Shown: positions 46,201 to 57,559 of the stretch, piece by piece
How positions within the stretch are numbered: the stretch's first letter is position 1
Layout of the letters: each line of letters opens with the position of its first letter
Source of the DNA: Alentia gelatinosa
Taxonomy: Eukaryota; Annelida; Polychaeta; Phyllodocida; Polynoidae
Length of the DNA: 64,000 nt
Direction of reading: 5' to 3'
Assembly (NCBI GenBank): GCA_950022655.1
Contig: OX465580.1
Coordinates: 853,122 to 917,121 of the forward strand
Notes under the pieces: generated by a model
What the model saw: the letters and a program-made list of their open reading frames with translations, nothing else
The model's database searches: none
Told to the model about the DNA's origin: nothing
Program-made: the position numbers and the translations under genes

Positions 46201-49006
46201 TGTTTATAATCTGGTGTGATGCTAACAGTGAGCGGCCCTCAGTCTCAGACCTCCTTCTCCCCACTCTGTGTTTATAATCTGGTGTGATGCTAACAGTGAG
46301 CGGCCCTCAGTCTCAGACCTCCTTCTCCCCACTCTGTGTTTATAATCTGGTGTGATGCTAACAGTGAGCGGCCCTCAGTCTCAGACCTCCTTCTCTCCAC
46401 TCTGTGTTTATAATCTGGTGTGATGCTAACAGTGAGCGGCCCTCAGTCTCAGACCTCCTTCTCCCCACTCTGTGTTTGTAATCTGGTGTGATGCTAACAG
46501 TGAGCGGCCCTCAGTCTCAGACCTCCTTCTCCCCACTCTGTGTTTATAATCTGGTGTGATGCTAACAGTGAGCGGCCCTCAGTCTCAGACCTCCTTCTCC
46601 CCACTCTGTGTTTATAATCTGGTGTGATGCTAACAGTGAGCGGCCCTCAGTCTCAGACCTCCTTCTCCCCACTCTGTGTTTATAATCTGGTGTGATGCTA
46701 ACAGTGAGCGGCCCTCAGTCTCAGACCTCCTTCTCCCCACTCTGTGTTTATAATCTGGTGTGATGCTAACAGTGAGCGGCCCTCAGTCTCAGACCTCCTT
46801 CTCCCCACTCTGTGTTTATAATCTGGTGTGATGCTAACAGTGAGCGGCCCTCAGTCTCAGACCTCCTTCTCCCCACTCTGTGTTTATAATCTGGTGTGAT
46901 GCTAACAGTGAGCGGCACTCAGTCTCAGACCTCCTTCTCCCAACTCTGTGTGTTTATAATCTGGTGTGATGCTAACAGTGAGCGGCCCTCAGTCTCAGAC
47001 CTCCTTCTCCCCACTCTGTGTTTATAATCTGGTGTGATGCTAACAGTGAGCGGCCCTCAGTCTCAGACCTCCTTCTCCCCACTCTGTGTTTATAATCTGG
47101 TGTGATGCTAACAGTGAGCGGCCCTCAGTCTCAGACCTCCTTCTCCCCACTCTGTGTTTATAATCTGGTGTGATGCTAACAGTGAGCGGCCCTCAGTCTC
47201 AGACCTCCTTCTCCCCACTCTGTGTTTATAATCTGGTGTGATGCTAACAGTGAGCGGCCCTCAGTCTCAGACCTCCTTCTCCCCACTCTGTGTTTATAAT
47301 CTGGTGTGATGCTAACAGTGAGCGGCCCTCAGTCTCAGACCTCCTTCTCCCCACTCTGTGTAATCTGGTGTGATGCTAACAGTGAGCGGCCCTCAGTCTC
47401 AGACCTCCTTCTCCCCACTCTGTGTTTATAATCTGGTGTGATGCTAACAGTGAGCGGCCCTCAGTCTCAGACCTCCTTCTCCCCACTCTGTGTTTATAAT
47501 CTGGTGTGATGCTAACAGTGAGCGGCCCTCAGTCTCAGACCTCCTTCTCCCCACTCTGTGTTTATAATCTGGTGTGATGCTAACAGTGAGCGGCACTCAG
47601 TCTCAGACCTCCTTCTCCCCACTCTGTGTTTATAATCTGGTGTGATGCTAACAGTGAGCGGCCCTCAGTCTCAGACCTCCTTCTCCCCACTCTGTGTTTA
47701 TAATCTGGTGTGATGCTAACAGTGAGCGGCCCTCAGTCTCAGACCTCCTTCTCCCCACTCTGTGTTTCTAATCTGGTGTGATGCTAACAGTGAGCGGCCC
47801 TCAGTCTCAGACCTCCTTCTCCCCACTCTGTGTTTATAATCTGGTGTGATGCTAACAGTGAGCGGCCCTCAGTCTCAGACCTCCTTCTCCCCACTCTGTG
47901 TTTATAATCTGGTGTGATGCTAACAGTGAGCGGCCCTCAGTCTCAGACCTCCTTCTCCCCACTCTGTGTAATCTGGTGTGATGCTAACAGTGAGCGGCCC
48001 TCAGTCTCAGACCTCCTTCTCCCCACTCTGTGTTTATAATCTGGTGTGATGCTAACAGTGAGCGGCCCTCAGTCTTAGACCTCCTTCTCCCCACTCTGTG
48101 TTTATAATCTGGTGTGATGCTAACAGTGAGCGGCCCTCAGTCTCAGACCTCCTTCTCCCCACTCTGTGTTTATAATCTGGTGTGATGCTAACAGTGAGTG
48201 GCCCTCAGTCTCAGACCTCCTTCTCCCCACTCTGTGTTTATAATCTGGTGTGATGCTAACAGTGAGCGGCCCTCAGTCTCAGACCTCCTTCTCCCCACTC
48301 TGTGTTTATAATCTGGTGTGATGCTAACAGTGAGCGGCCCTCAGTCTCAGACCTCCTTCTCCCCACTCTGTGTTTGTAATCTGGTGTGATGCTAACAGTG
48401 AGCGGCCCTCAGTTTCAGACCTCCTTCTCCCCACTCTGTGTTTATAATCTGGTGTGATGCTAACAGTGAGCGGCCCTCAGTCTCAGTCCTCCTTCTCCCC
48501 ACTCTGTGTTTATAATCTGGTGTGATGCTAACAGTGAGCGGCCCTCAGTCTCAGACCTCCTTCTCCCCACTCTGTGTAATCTGGTGTGATGCTAACAGTG
48601 AGCGGCCCTCAGTCTCAGACCTCCTTCTCCCCACTCTGTGTTTATAATCTGGTGTGATGCTAACAGTGAGCGGCCCTCAGTCTCAGTCCTCCTTCTCCCC
48701 ACTCTGTGTTTATAATCTGGTGTGATGCTAACAGTGAGCGGCCCTCAGTCTCAGTCCTCCTTCTCCCCACTCTGTGTTTATAATCTGGTGTGATGCTAAC
48801 AGTGAGCGGCCCTCAGTCTCAGTCCTCCTTCTCCCCACTCTGTGTTTATAATCTGGTGTGATGCTAACAGTGAGCGGCCCTCAGTCTCAGACCTCCTTCT
48901 CCCCACTCTGTGTTTATAATCTGGTGTGATGCTAACAGTGAGGGGCCCTCAGTCTCAGACCTCCTTCTCCCCACTCTGTGTAATCTGGTGTGATGCTAAC
49001 AGTGAG
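34275..49006. repeat. 68/64-bp satellite array, 14.7 kb, about 217 copies
   Basis: The unit reads AGCGGCCCTCAGTCTCAGAC, CTCCTTCTCCCCACTCTGTG, TTTATAATCTGGTGTGATGC, TAACAGTG. A minority class lacks TTTA after CTCTGTG and is 64 bp. The commonest substitution is CAGTCCTCC for CAGACCTCC. Units are very similar throughout, even at the edges, so homogenisation is recent or continuing. A rare variant GTGTGAGTCTAAC occurs at 42901 and 44322 in matching context, revealing a 1,421-bp block duplication. Pairs of a 64-bp unit followed by a CTCCGTG unit recur 336 bp apart near 35196 and 35532. No coding potential beyond short repeat frames. Confidence 0.98.
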
Positions 49007-49720
49007 CGATGTCTGAAGAAAATAACAACATAATTATTACTCTCAACCCAATTCATGATCGTTATTTTCTCATTCCAACCGGAATTGGCTTCGATGGTTG
49101 ATTATCTTTGTAGTTGACAAATCACGCAGCGACACCGTTTTACAGATGGTTTTAGCGACAAAGACAATGGATTGACACAACCTGGTAGGTGTTTAAAACC
49201 AGGTGGACGGGATCCTGCAGGTTGAGGTCGGCCGTCAGTGAGGAGAGCGCAGAGAAACGTCAAGTTCAGTCCCTGCTTGAACTAGAGAAACGATGACCAT
49301 ACAGAATGTCGTAGTGTAATCATGAAGTTATTTTTCTGTAAACGAGCAAGAAAAATAGTCCTCTGATGAAAATAAAAAGTAAAGGAGGTAAACTCACAAA
49401 AATCCAGACACAGTAATTCTTTTTGGAGGAGGTTATTATCAGTCAAGAAGAAAATGGTTGAACATTTTGATATCGGCCACGTTCACGACGTTTCGTGCAT
49501 GTTGAATGCACTTCTTCAGATGATCGCATGTTAACAATAACGATAAAAGTATACTGATAGCTAAATATAAGAATGTCTCTATTTCCTAAGAAATAGATGT
49601 TAATTTTAAAAAACCCTAATGTAGAACTTCTTCACTTTTACTATTTGATAATGACCTATATCAGAAAATAACTCAGAACTGCAGCAATGTCTGATGTGTC
49701 TTTATTAACTACATCAAGTC
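49007..49720. other. Single-copy interval with a retroelement remnant
   Basis: AT-rich DNA between the 68-bp and 60-bp arrays. Apart from the Penelope-like/hammerhead-like motif near 49430-49545, no coding exon, RNA gene or repeat is evident. Confidence 0.5.
49430..49545 (-). mobile_element. Penelope-like element remnant with hammerhead-like core
   Basis: On the minus strand 49519-49491 reads CTGAAGA, then a 6-bp stem (GTGCAT with ATGCAC, loop TCAAC), then GAAA, then CGTC. This matches the conserved CTGANGA / stem II / GAAA layout of hammerhead ribozymes, a motif known from the terminal repeats of Penelope-like retroelements. The base expected at the cleavage position appears to be G (CGTCGTGA) where A, C or T is needed, so self-cleavage is doubtful. 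No reverse transcriptase or GIY-YIG coding sequence is nearby. Family assignment rests on the motif and is inference. Confidence 0.45.
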
Positions 49721-51285
49721 GTCACAGGAGGGTGTTAGCGTTATAAGTAATGACGATGATATCTTTACTGATGTCTGACTGTGACAGGAGGGTGTTAGCG
49801 TTATAAGTAATGACGATGATATCTTTACTGATGTCTGACTGTGACAGGAGGGTGTTAGCGTTATAAGTAATGACGATGATATCTTTACTGATGTCTGACT
49901 GTGACAGGAGGGTGTTAGCGTTATAAGTAATGACGATGATATCTTTACTGATGTCTGACTGTGACAGGAGGGTGTTAGCGTTATAAGTAATGACGATGAT
50001 ATCTTTACTGATATCTGACTGTGACAGGAGGGTGTTAGCGTTATAAGTAATGACGATGATATCTTTACTGATGTCTGACTGTGACAGGAGGGTGTTAGCG
50101 TTATAAGTAATGACGATGATATCTTTACTGATGTCTGACTGTGACAGGAGGGTGTTAGCGTTATAAGTAATGACGATGATATCTTTACTGATGTCTCACT
50201 GTGACACAGGAGGGTGTTAGCGTTATAAGTAATGACGATGATATCTTTACTGATGTCTGACTGTGACAGGAGGGTGTTAGCGTTATAAGTAATGACGATG
50301 ATATCTTTACTGATGTCTGACTGTGACAGGAGGGTGTTAGCGTTATAAGTAATGACGATGATATCTTTACTGATGTCTGACTGTGACAGGAGGGTGTTAG
50401 CGTTATAAGTAATGACGATGATATCTTTACTGATGTCTGACTGTGACAGGAGGGTGTTAGCGTTATAAGTAATGACGATGATATCTTTACTGATATCTGA
50501 CTGTGACAGGAGGGTGTTAGCGTTATAAGTAATGACGATGATATCTTTACTGATGTCTGACTGTGACACAGGAGGGTGTTAGCGTTATAAGTAATGACGA
50601 TGATATCTTTACTGATGTCTCACTGACAGAGGAGGGTGTTACCGTTATAAGTAATGACGATGATGTCTTTACTGATGTCTGACTGTGACAGGAGGGTGTT
50701 ACCGTTATAAGTAATGACGATGATGTCTTTACTGATGTCTGACTGTGACACAGGAGGGTGTTGGCGTTATAAGTAATGACGATGATATCTTTACTGATGT
50801 CTCACTGTGACAGGAGGGTGTTAGCGTTATAAGTAATGACGATGATATCTTTACTGATGTCTGACTGTGACAGAGGAGGGTGTTAGCATTATAAGTAATG
50901 ACGATGATATCTTTACTGATGTCTGACTGTGACACAGGAGGGTGTTAGCGTTATAAGTAATGACGATGATATCTTTACTGATGTCTCACTGACAGAGGAG
51001 GGTGTAGCGTTATAAGTAATGACGATGATATCTTTACTGATGTCTGACTGTGACACAGGAGGGTGTTAGCGTTATAAGTAATGACGATGATATCTTTACT
51101 GATGTCTGACTGTGACAGAGGAGGGTGTTAGCGTTATAAGTAATGACGATGATATCTTTACTGATGTCTGACTGTGACAGGAGGGTGTTAGCGTTATAAG
51201 TAATGACGATGATATCTTTACTGATGTCTCACTGTGACAGGAGGGTGTTAGCGTTATACGTAATGACGATGATATCTTTAGAGCT
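49721..51285. repeat. 60-bp minisatellite, about 26 units
   Basis: Unit GACAGGAGGGTGTTAGCGTT, ATAAGTAATGACGATGATAT, CTTTACTGATGTCTGACTGT. The first eight units are almost identical. Later ones carry 2-bp insertions (GACACAGG, GACAGAGG), CTCACTG for CTGACTG, and GTTACCG for GTTAGCG. Since 60 is a multiple of 3, the minus strand is open for 286 codons with a 20-residue repeat; I regard that as incidental. Confidence 0.97.
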
Positions 51286-51435
51286 GCTTTAGAAGGATAC
51301 AGAAAAAGGCTGGGGAGAGATATGATAAAAGATGCTAATGTGATTTTGGTGACATGTAGTGGGTGACAAGCTTCAGGGGACAAACTTGGGGTGACATGTG
51401 GATGACATGATTTGGCTGACATCATGTTGGTGACA
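51286..51435. other. Transition between the 60-bp and 14-bp arrays
   Basis: Single-copy start, then increasingly frequent GGTGACA words that grade into the following array. It looks like degenerate edge units of the 14-bp repeat. Confidence 0.5.
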
Positions 51436-51612
51436 AACTGTGGGTGACATGTTGTGGGTGACATGTTGTGGGTGACATGTTATGGGTGACATGTTGTGGG
51501 TGACATGTTGTGGGTGACATGTTGTGGGTGACATGTTGTGGGTGACATGTTGTGGCTGACATGTTGTGGCTGACGTGTTGTGGCTGACATGTTGTGGCTG
51601 ACATGTTGCTGT
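51436..51612. repeat. 14-bp minisatellite, about 12 units
   Basis: Unit GACATGTTGTGGGT with GTGGCT variants in the last four or five copies. Degenerate units flank it on both sides. Confidence 0.92.
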
Positions 51613-51944
51613 TGATCCCGTGCTGTTAGTGACATGTATTGGTGACATCTGATTGAATCACTGTGGGTGACATATTCTGTTGTCGTCGAGGCTGAGCGGC
51701 TGAGAGGAGCGGGGACGGAGACTGATTGTGTGGACGCTCTGACTGGTTCCCTCTCACCCCGCTCACAGAAACGTATCAGACAACTAAAGAGCTGCTCAAC
51801 CCGCGCTAAACCCCATCCCACTCACCACCCCCGGCACGGCTCGGGACACAGATGTAGGCAGCGTGTAATAACTCCTGCAAACAATGTGCCCTGGAAAAAA
51901 AGATGTTTGCAGATGACGAGGGAGGCAGAGATTACGGGATCGTC
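51613..51944. other. Single-copy interval without recognised gene
   Basis: Moderately GC-rich sequence between the 14-bp and 35-bp arrays. A 119-codon plus-strand frame starting at 51667 has no recognisable domain and ends in the G-rich array. No gene is supported. Confidence 0.45.
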
Positions 51945-54745
51945 GGTAGGAGGGAGGGCGGGGTGGAGACAGGGAGGGGAGGGGAGGGCGGGGTGTGACA
52001 GGGAGGGGGAGGGAGGGCGGGGTTAGGGTGTGACAGGGAGGGGAGGGAGGGCAGGGTGAGGGTGTGACAGGAAGGGGAGGGGGGGCGGGGTGAGAGTGTG
52101 ACAGGGAGGGGGAGGGAGGGCGGGGTGAGGGGTGTGACAGGGAGGGGAGGGAGGGCAGGGTGAGGGTGTGACAGGGAGGGGAGGGGGGCGGGGTGAGGGT
52201 GAGACAGGTCGGGGAGGGAGGGCGGGGTGAGGGTAAGACAGGGAGGGGAGGCAGGGCGGGGTGAGGGGTGAGACAGGGAGGGGAGGGAGGGCGGGGTGAG
52301 GGTGAGACAGGGAGGGGAGGGAGGGCGGGGTGAGGGGTGTGACAGGGAGGGGAGGGAGGGCGGGGTGTAACAGGGAGGGGAGGGAGGGCGGGGTGAGGGG
52401 TGTGACAGGGAGGGGGAGGCAGGGCGGGGTGAGGGTGTGACAGGGAGGGGGAGGGAGGGCGGGGTGAGGGTGAGACAGGGAGGGGAGGGAGGGCGGGGTG
52501 AGGGGTGAGACAGGGAGGGAGGGCGGGGTGAGGGGTGAGACAGGGAGGGGAGGGAGGGCGGGGTGAGGGGTGGGACAGGGAGGGGAGGGAGGGCGGGGTG
52601 AGGGGTGAGACAGGGAGGGGAGGGAGGGCGGGGTGAGGGGTGTGACAGGGAGGGGAGGGAGGGCGGGGTAAGGGTTGTGACAGGGAGGGGAGGGAGGGCG
52701 GGGTGAGGGGTGTGACAGGAAGGGGAGGGAGGGCGGGGTGAGGGGTGTGACAGGGAGGGGAGGGAGGGCGAGGTGAGGGTAGTGACAGGGAGGGGAGGGA
52801 GGGCGGGGTGAGGGGTGTGACAGGGAGGGGGAGGGAGGGTGGGGTGAGGGGTGTGACAGGGAGGGGAGGGAGGGAGGGCGGGGTGTGACAGAGGGGAGGG
52901 AGGGCGGGGTGAGGGGTTCGACAGGGAGGGGGAGGCAGGGCGGGCCGAGGGGTGTGACAGGGAGGGGGAGGGAGGGCGGGGTGAGGGGTGAGATAGGGAG
53001 GGGAGGGAGGGCGGGGTGAGGGTGAGACAGGGAGGGGAGGGAGGGCGGGGTGAGGGTGAGACAGGGAGGGGAGGGAGGGCGAGGTGAGGGGTGTGACAGG
53101 GAGGGGAGGGAGGGCGAGGTGAGGGGTGTGACAGGGAGGGGAGGGAGGGCGAGGTGAGGGTAGTGACAGGGAGGGGAGGGAGGGCGGGGTGAGGGGTGAG
53201 ACAGGGAGGGGAGGGAGGGCAGGGTGAGGGGTGAGACAGGGAGGGGAGGGAGGGCGGGGTGAGGGGTAAGACAGGGAGGGGAGGGAGGGCAGGGTGAGGG
53301 TGAGACAGGGAGGGGAGGGAGGTCGGGGTGGAGACAGGGAGGGGAGGGGGGGCGGGGTGAGGGTGTGACAGGGAGGGGGAGGGAGGGCGGGGTGAGGGGT
53401 GTGACAGGGAGGGGAGGGAGGGCGAGGTGAGGGGTGAGACAGGGAGGGGAGGGAGGGCGGGGTGAGGGTGAGACAGGGAGGGGAGGGAGGGCGGGGTGAG
53501 GGGTGAGACAGGGAGGGAGGGCGGGGTGAGGGGTGAGACAGGGAGAGGAGGGAGGGCGGGGTGAGGGGTGGGACAGGGAGGGGAGGGAGGGCGGGGTGAG
53601 GGGTGTGACAGGAAGGGGAGGGAGGGCGGGGTGAGGGGTGTGACAGGGAGGGGAGGGAGGGCGAGGTGAGGGTAGTGACAGGGAGGGGAGGGAGGGCGGG
53701 GTGAGGGGTGTGACAGGGAGGGGGAGGGAGGGTGGGGTGAGGGGTGTGACAGGGAGGGGAGGGAGGGAGGGCGGGGTGTGACAGAGGGGAGGGAGGGCGG
53801 GGTGAGGGGTTCGACAGGGAGGGGGAGGCAGGGCGGGCCGAGGGGTGTGACAGGGAGGGGGAGGGAGGGCGGGGTGAGGGGTGAGACAGGGAGGGGAGGG
53901 AGGGCGGGGTGAGGGTGAGACAGGGAGGGGAGGGAAGGCGAGGTGAGGGGTGTGACAGGGAGGGGGAGGCAGGGCGGGGTGAGGGTGTGACAGGGATGGG
54001 GAGGGAGGGCGAGGTGAGGGGTGTGACAGGGAGGGGGAGGGAGGGCGGGGTGAGGGGTGTGACAGGGAGGGGAGGGAGGGCGAGGTGAGGGGTGAGACAG
54101 GGAGGGGAGGGAGGGCGGGGTGAGGGGTGAGACAGGGAGGGGAGGGAGGGCGGGGTGAGGGTGAGACAGGGAGGGGAGGGAGGGCGAGGTGAGGGGTGTG
54201 ACAGGGAGGGGAGGGAGGGCGGGGTGTAACAGGGAGGGGAGGGAGGGCGGGGTGAGGGGTGAGACAGGGAGGGGAGGGAGGGCGGGGTGAAGGGTGTGAC
54301 AGGGAGGGGAGGGAGGGCGGGGTGAGGGTGAGACAGGGAGGGGAGGGAGGGCGAGGTGAGGGGTGTGACAGGGAGGGGAGGGAGGGCGGGGTGAGGGGTG
54401 TGACAGGGAGGGGAGGGAGGGCGGGGTGAGGGGTGTGACAGGGAGGGGAGGGAGGGCGGGGTGAGGGGTGTGACAGGGAGGGGAGGGAGGGCGGGGTGAA
54501 GGGTGTGACAGGGAGGGGAGGGAGGGCGAGGTGAGGGGTGTGACAGGGAGGGGAGGGAGGGCGGGGTGAGGGGTGTGACAGGGAGGGGAGGGAGGGCGGG
54601 GTGAGGGTGTGACAGGGAGGGGAGGGAGGGCGAGGTGAGGGGTGTGACAGAGGGGAGGGAGGGCGGGGTGAGGGGTGTGACAGGAAGGGGAGGGAGGGCG
54701 GGGTGAGGGGTGTGACAGGGAGGGGAGGGAGGGCGAGGTAAGGGA
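51945..54745. repeat. 35-bp G-rich minisatellite, about 80 units
   Basis: Unit GCGGGGTGAGGGGTGTGACA, GGGAGGGGAGGGAGG. Variants are GTGAGACAGG, GAGGTGAGG, a GGGGGAGG insertion and AGGTAGTGACAGG. A block of variants centred on GGGGTTCGACAGGG (52917 and 53810) recurs 893 bp downstream; GTAGTGAC and GACAGGAAGG markers confirm the same offset. The plus strand is nearly free of C except in GCGG and GACA, giving strong strand asymmetry and G-quadruplex potential. The long minus-strand proline-rich frames (995 and 962 codons) are repeat translations. Confidence 0.96.
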
Positions 54746-55019
54746 TGTGGTGATGTGGTGGGGGGAGACTGCCGTATCACCAAGGTTGGGCGTGAGGGGG
54801 GAGGGGGGTTGTAGTGTCACGGATGGCAGGGACGGCTAAGTGAGGGGTGATGGGAATAGAGTGAGGGGAGGGTGGGTCATAGGCGGTGAGTTATAGGGTA
54901 GCTAAAGAAAAACTGGATTATTTCTATCCAGGGTTCATCACGTCGATACCCAACAGGTTCTCAGAAAAAAAGAGAATAAGGGAGAAGGATCAGGAGAGTG
55001 AGAAGGAAGACAGAGACAG
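54746..55019. other. Short interval between G-rich arrays
   Basis: Starts G-rich and becomes ordinary sequence from about 54890. It holds no recognisable gene or element. Confidence 0.5.
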
Positions 55020-56038
55020 AGAGGCAGGAGAGCAGGGGAGGGAAGGAAGGAGGTGAGGGAAGGAGGGAGATGAGGGAAGGAGGGAGGTGAGGGAAGGAGG
55101 GAGATGAGGGAAGGAGGGAGGTGAGGGAAGGAGGGAGATGAGGGAAGGAGGGAGATGAGGGAAGGAGGGAGGTGAGGGAAGGAGGGAGGTGAGGGAAGGA
55201 GGGAGGTGAGGGAGGGAGGGAGGTGAGGGAAGGAGGGAGGGGAGGGAAGGAGGGAAGGAGGGAGGTGAGGGAAGGAGGGAGGTGGGGGAAGGAGGGAGGT
55301 GGGGGAAGGAGGGAGGTGAGGAAAGGAGGGAGGTGAGAACAGAGGGAGGTGAGGGAAGGAGGGAGGTGAGGGAAGGAGGGAGGTGAGGGAAGGAGGGAGG
55401 TGAGGGAAGGAGGGAGGTGAGGGAAGGAGGGAGGTGAGGGAAGGAGGGAGGTGAGGGAAGGAGGGAGGTGAGAACAGAGGGAGGTGAGGGAAGGAGGGAG
55501 GTGAGGGAAGGAGGGAGGTGAGGGAAGGAGGGAGGTGAGGGAAGGAGGGAGGTGAGGGAAGGAGGGAGGTGAGGGAAGGAGGGAGGTGAGGGAAGGAGGG
55601 AGGTGAGGGGAGGAGGGAGGTGAGGGAAGGAGGGAGGTGAGGGAAGGAGGGAGGTGAGGGAAGGAGGGAGGGAGGTGAGGGAAGGAGGGAGGTGAGGGAA
55701 GGAGGGAGGTGAGGGAAGGAAGGAGGGAGGGAAGGAGGGAGGTGAGGGAAGGAGGGAGGTAAGGGAAGGAAGGAGGTGAGGGAGATGAGGGAAGGAGGGA
55801 GGTGAGGGAAGGAGGGAGGTGAGGGAAGGAGGGAGGTGAGGGAAGGAGGGAGGTGAGGGAAGGAGGGAGGTGAGGGAAGGAGGGAGGTGAGGGAAGGAGG
55901 GAGGTGAGGGAAGGAGGGAAGGAGGGAAGGAGGGAGGTGAGGGAAGGAGGGAGGTGAGGGAAGGAGGGAGGTGAGGGAAGGAGGGAGGTGAGGGAAGGAG
56001 GGAGGTGAGGGAAGGAGGGAGGTGAGGGAAGGAGGGAG
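55020..56038. repeat. 17-bp homopurine-type minisatellite, about 60 units
   Basis: Unit GGAAGGAGGGAGGTGAG; the only pyrimidine on the plus strand is the T in GGTGAG. Minor variants are GGAGATGAG, GGTGGGG and GTGAGAACAGAGG (55334 and 55470). Such purine-strand tracts can form intramolecular triplexes. A 17-residue serine/proline/leucine peptide repeat is open on the minus strand but has no independent support. Confidence 0.96.
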
Positions 56039-56149
56039 ACTAAAGTAGTCCGGGATTCAGGGATGGAAGTTGAGGTTGGAGGATGAAGAAGGAAATGAGG
56101 TGGAATAAATTTAGACAGAAGACAGGATAAGGGAAAGAAGCAGAAGGAT

Positions 56150-57196
56150 GTAGGAAAGGAGATGGTATGAAGGAAAGAAGTTGGTATGAAAGAAAACAGG
56201 TGGCATAAAAGAAAAAAAGGTGGTATGAAGAAAAGAAGGTTGTATGAAGGAAAGAGGGTGGTATGAAGGAAAGAGGGTGGTATGTAGGAAAGAAGGTGGT
56301 ATGAAGGAAAGAGGGTGGTATGAAAGAAAGAATGTGGTATGAAGGAAAGAATGTGGTATGAAGGAAAGAGGGTGGTATGAAAGAAAGAATGTGGTATGAA
56401 GGAAAGAAGGTGGTATGAAAGAAAGAAGGTGGTATGAAGGAAAGAAGGTGGTATGAAGGAAAGAGGGTGGTATGAAAGAAAGAAGGTGGTATGAAGGAAA
56501 GAAGGTGGTATGAAAGAAAGAATGTGGTATGAAGGAAAGAGGGTGGTATGAAGGAAAGAAGGTTGTATGAAGGAAAGAATGTGGTATGAAGGAAAGAGGG
56601 TGGTATGAAGGAAAGAAGGTTGTATGAAGGAAAGAATGTGGTATGAAGGAAAGAAGGTGGTATGAAGGAAAGAAGGTGGCATGAAGGAAAGAAGGTGGTA
56701 TGAAAGAAAGAATGTGGTATGAAGGAAAGAATGTGGTATGAAGGAAAGAAGGTGGTATGTAGGAAAGAAGGTGGTATGAAAGAAAGAATGTGGTATGAAA
56801 GAAAGAATGTGGTATGAAGGAAAGAGGGTGGTATGAAGGAAAGAAGGTTTTATGAAGGAAAGAAGGTGGTATGTAGGAAAGAAGGTGGTATGAAGGAAAG
56901 AAGGTGGTATGAAAGAAAGAATGTGGTATGAAGGAAAGAAGGTGGCATGAAGGAAAGAAGGTGGTATGTAGGAAGGAATGTGGTATGAAGGAAAGAGGGT
57001 GGTATGAAGGAAAGAGGGTGGTATGAAGGAAAGAACGTGGTATGAAGGAAAGAAGGTGGTATGTAGGAAAGAAGGTGGTATGAAGGAAAGAAGGTGGCAT
57101 GAAGGAAAGAAGGTTGTAAGAAGGAAAGAATGTGGTATGAAGGAAAGAATGTGGTATGAAAGAAAGAAGGTGGTATGAAGGAAGGAATCTGGTATA
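56150..57196. repeat. 19-bp purine-rich minisatellite, about 55 units
   Basis: Unit GAAGGAAAGAAGGTGGTAT with AAAGAGGG, AAAGAATG and GAAAGAAAG variants and occasional GTAGG in place of GAAGG. The plus strand carries the purines, as in the preceding arrays. Minus-strand frames of 573 and 387 codons, rich in F, H, S and L, are incidental. Confidence 0.96.
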
Positions 57197-57558
57197 GAAG
57201 AAAAGAATTATATGGAGGAGGTCTGAGGAGGGGTAAAGGAGGAGTTGTTGTAACAACTTTTGATCTCCGACCAAACTCCTGAATTAAGTGAAAGCCACTG
57301 AGTGACTTAATACTTAACCAGCTTACTGAATTAATAATTAACACACGCATCCCCTTAATACCCACAATCACCAACAAAGCCTTCTGAAAGAACGACAAAA
57401 AATACACAAAGAATTCCCAGTCGAATTTCCCTCAAAAAGTGCCGCCTAACTGACAAGGGAATTAATGGAAGTAAGACTGATGGGGAGTTGAGGGCCTAAA
57501 TAAACCATGAACAAATGAGCAAATAAATAAAATAAATTAAATGAATAAACCATAAACA
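57197..57558. other. Single-copy AT-rich interval
   Basis: Ends in an AT-rich stretch with a direct duplication of an AATAAACCATGAACAAATGA-like segment (about 57498 and 57543). No coding signal. Confidence 0.5.
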
Positions 57559-57559
57559 A

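Noticed and set aside
34275..49006. TATA-box/promoter in every 68-bp unit (TTTATAATCT)
   Set aside because: A short AT word in a satellite is weak evidence, and the 64-bp class lacks it without other change.
49709..50569. 286-residue protein with a 20-residue repeat
   Set aside because: A direct consequence of the 60-bp unit. The frame changes at the first 2-bp insertion and the repeat continues at DNA level, not at protein level.
51796..57407. Proline/serine-rich proteins of 387-995 residues on the minus strand
   Set aside because: They translate the 35-, 17- and 19-bp purine repeats; two overlapping frames are equally long, and indels change frame freely.
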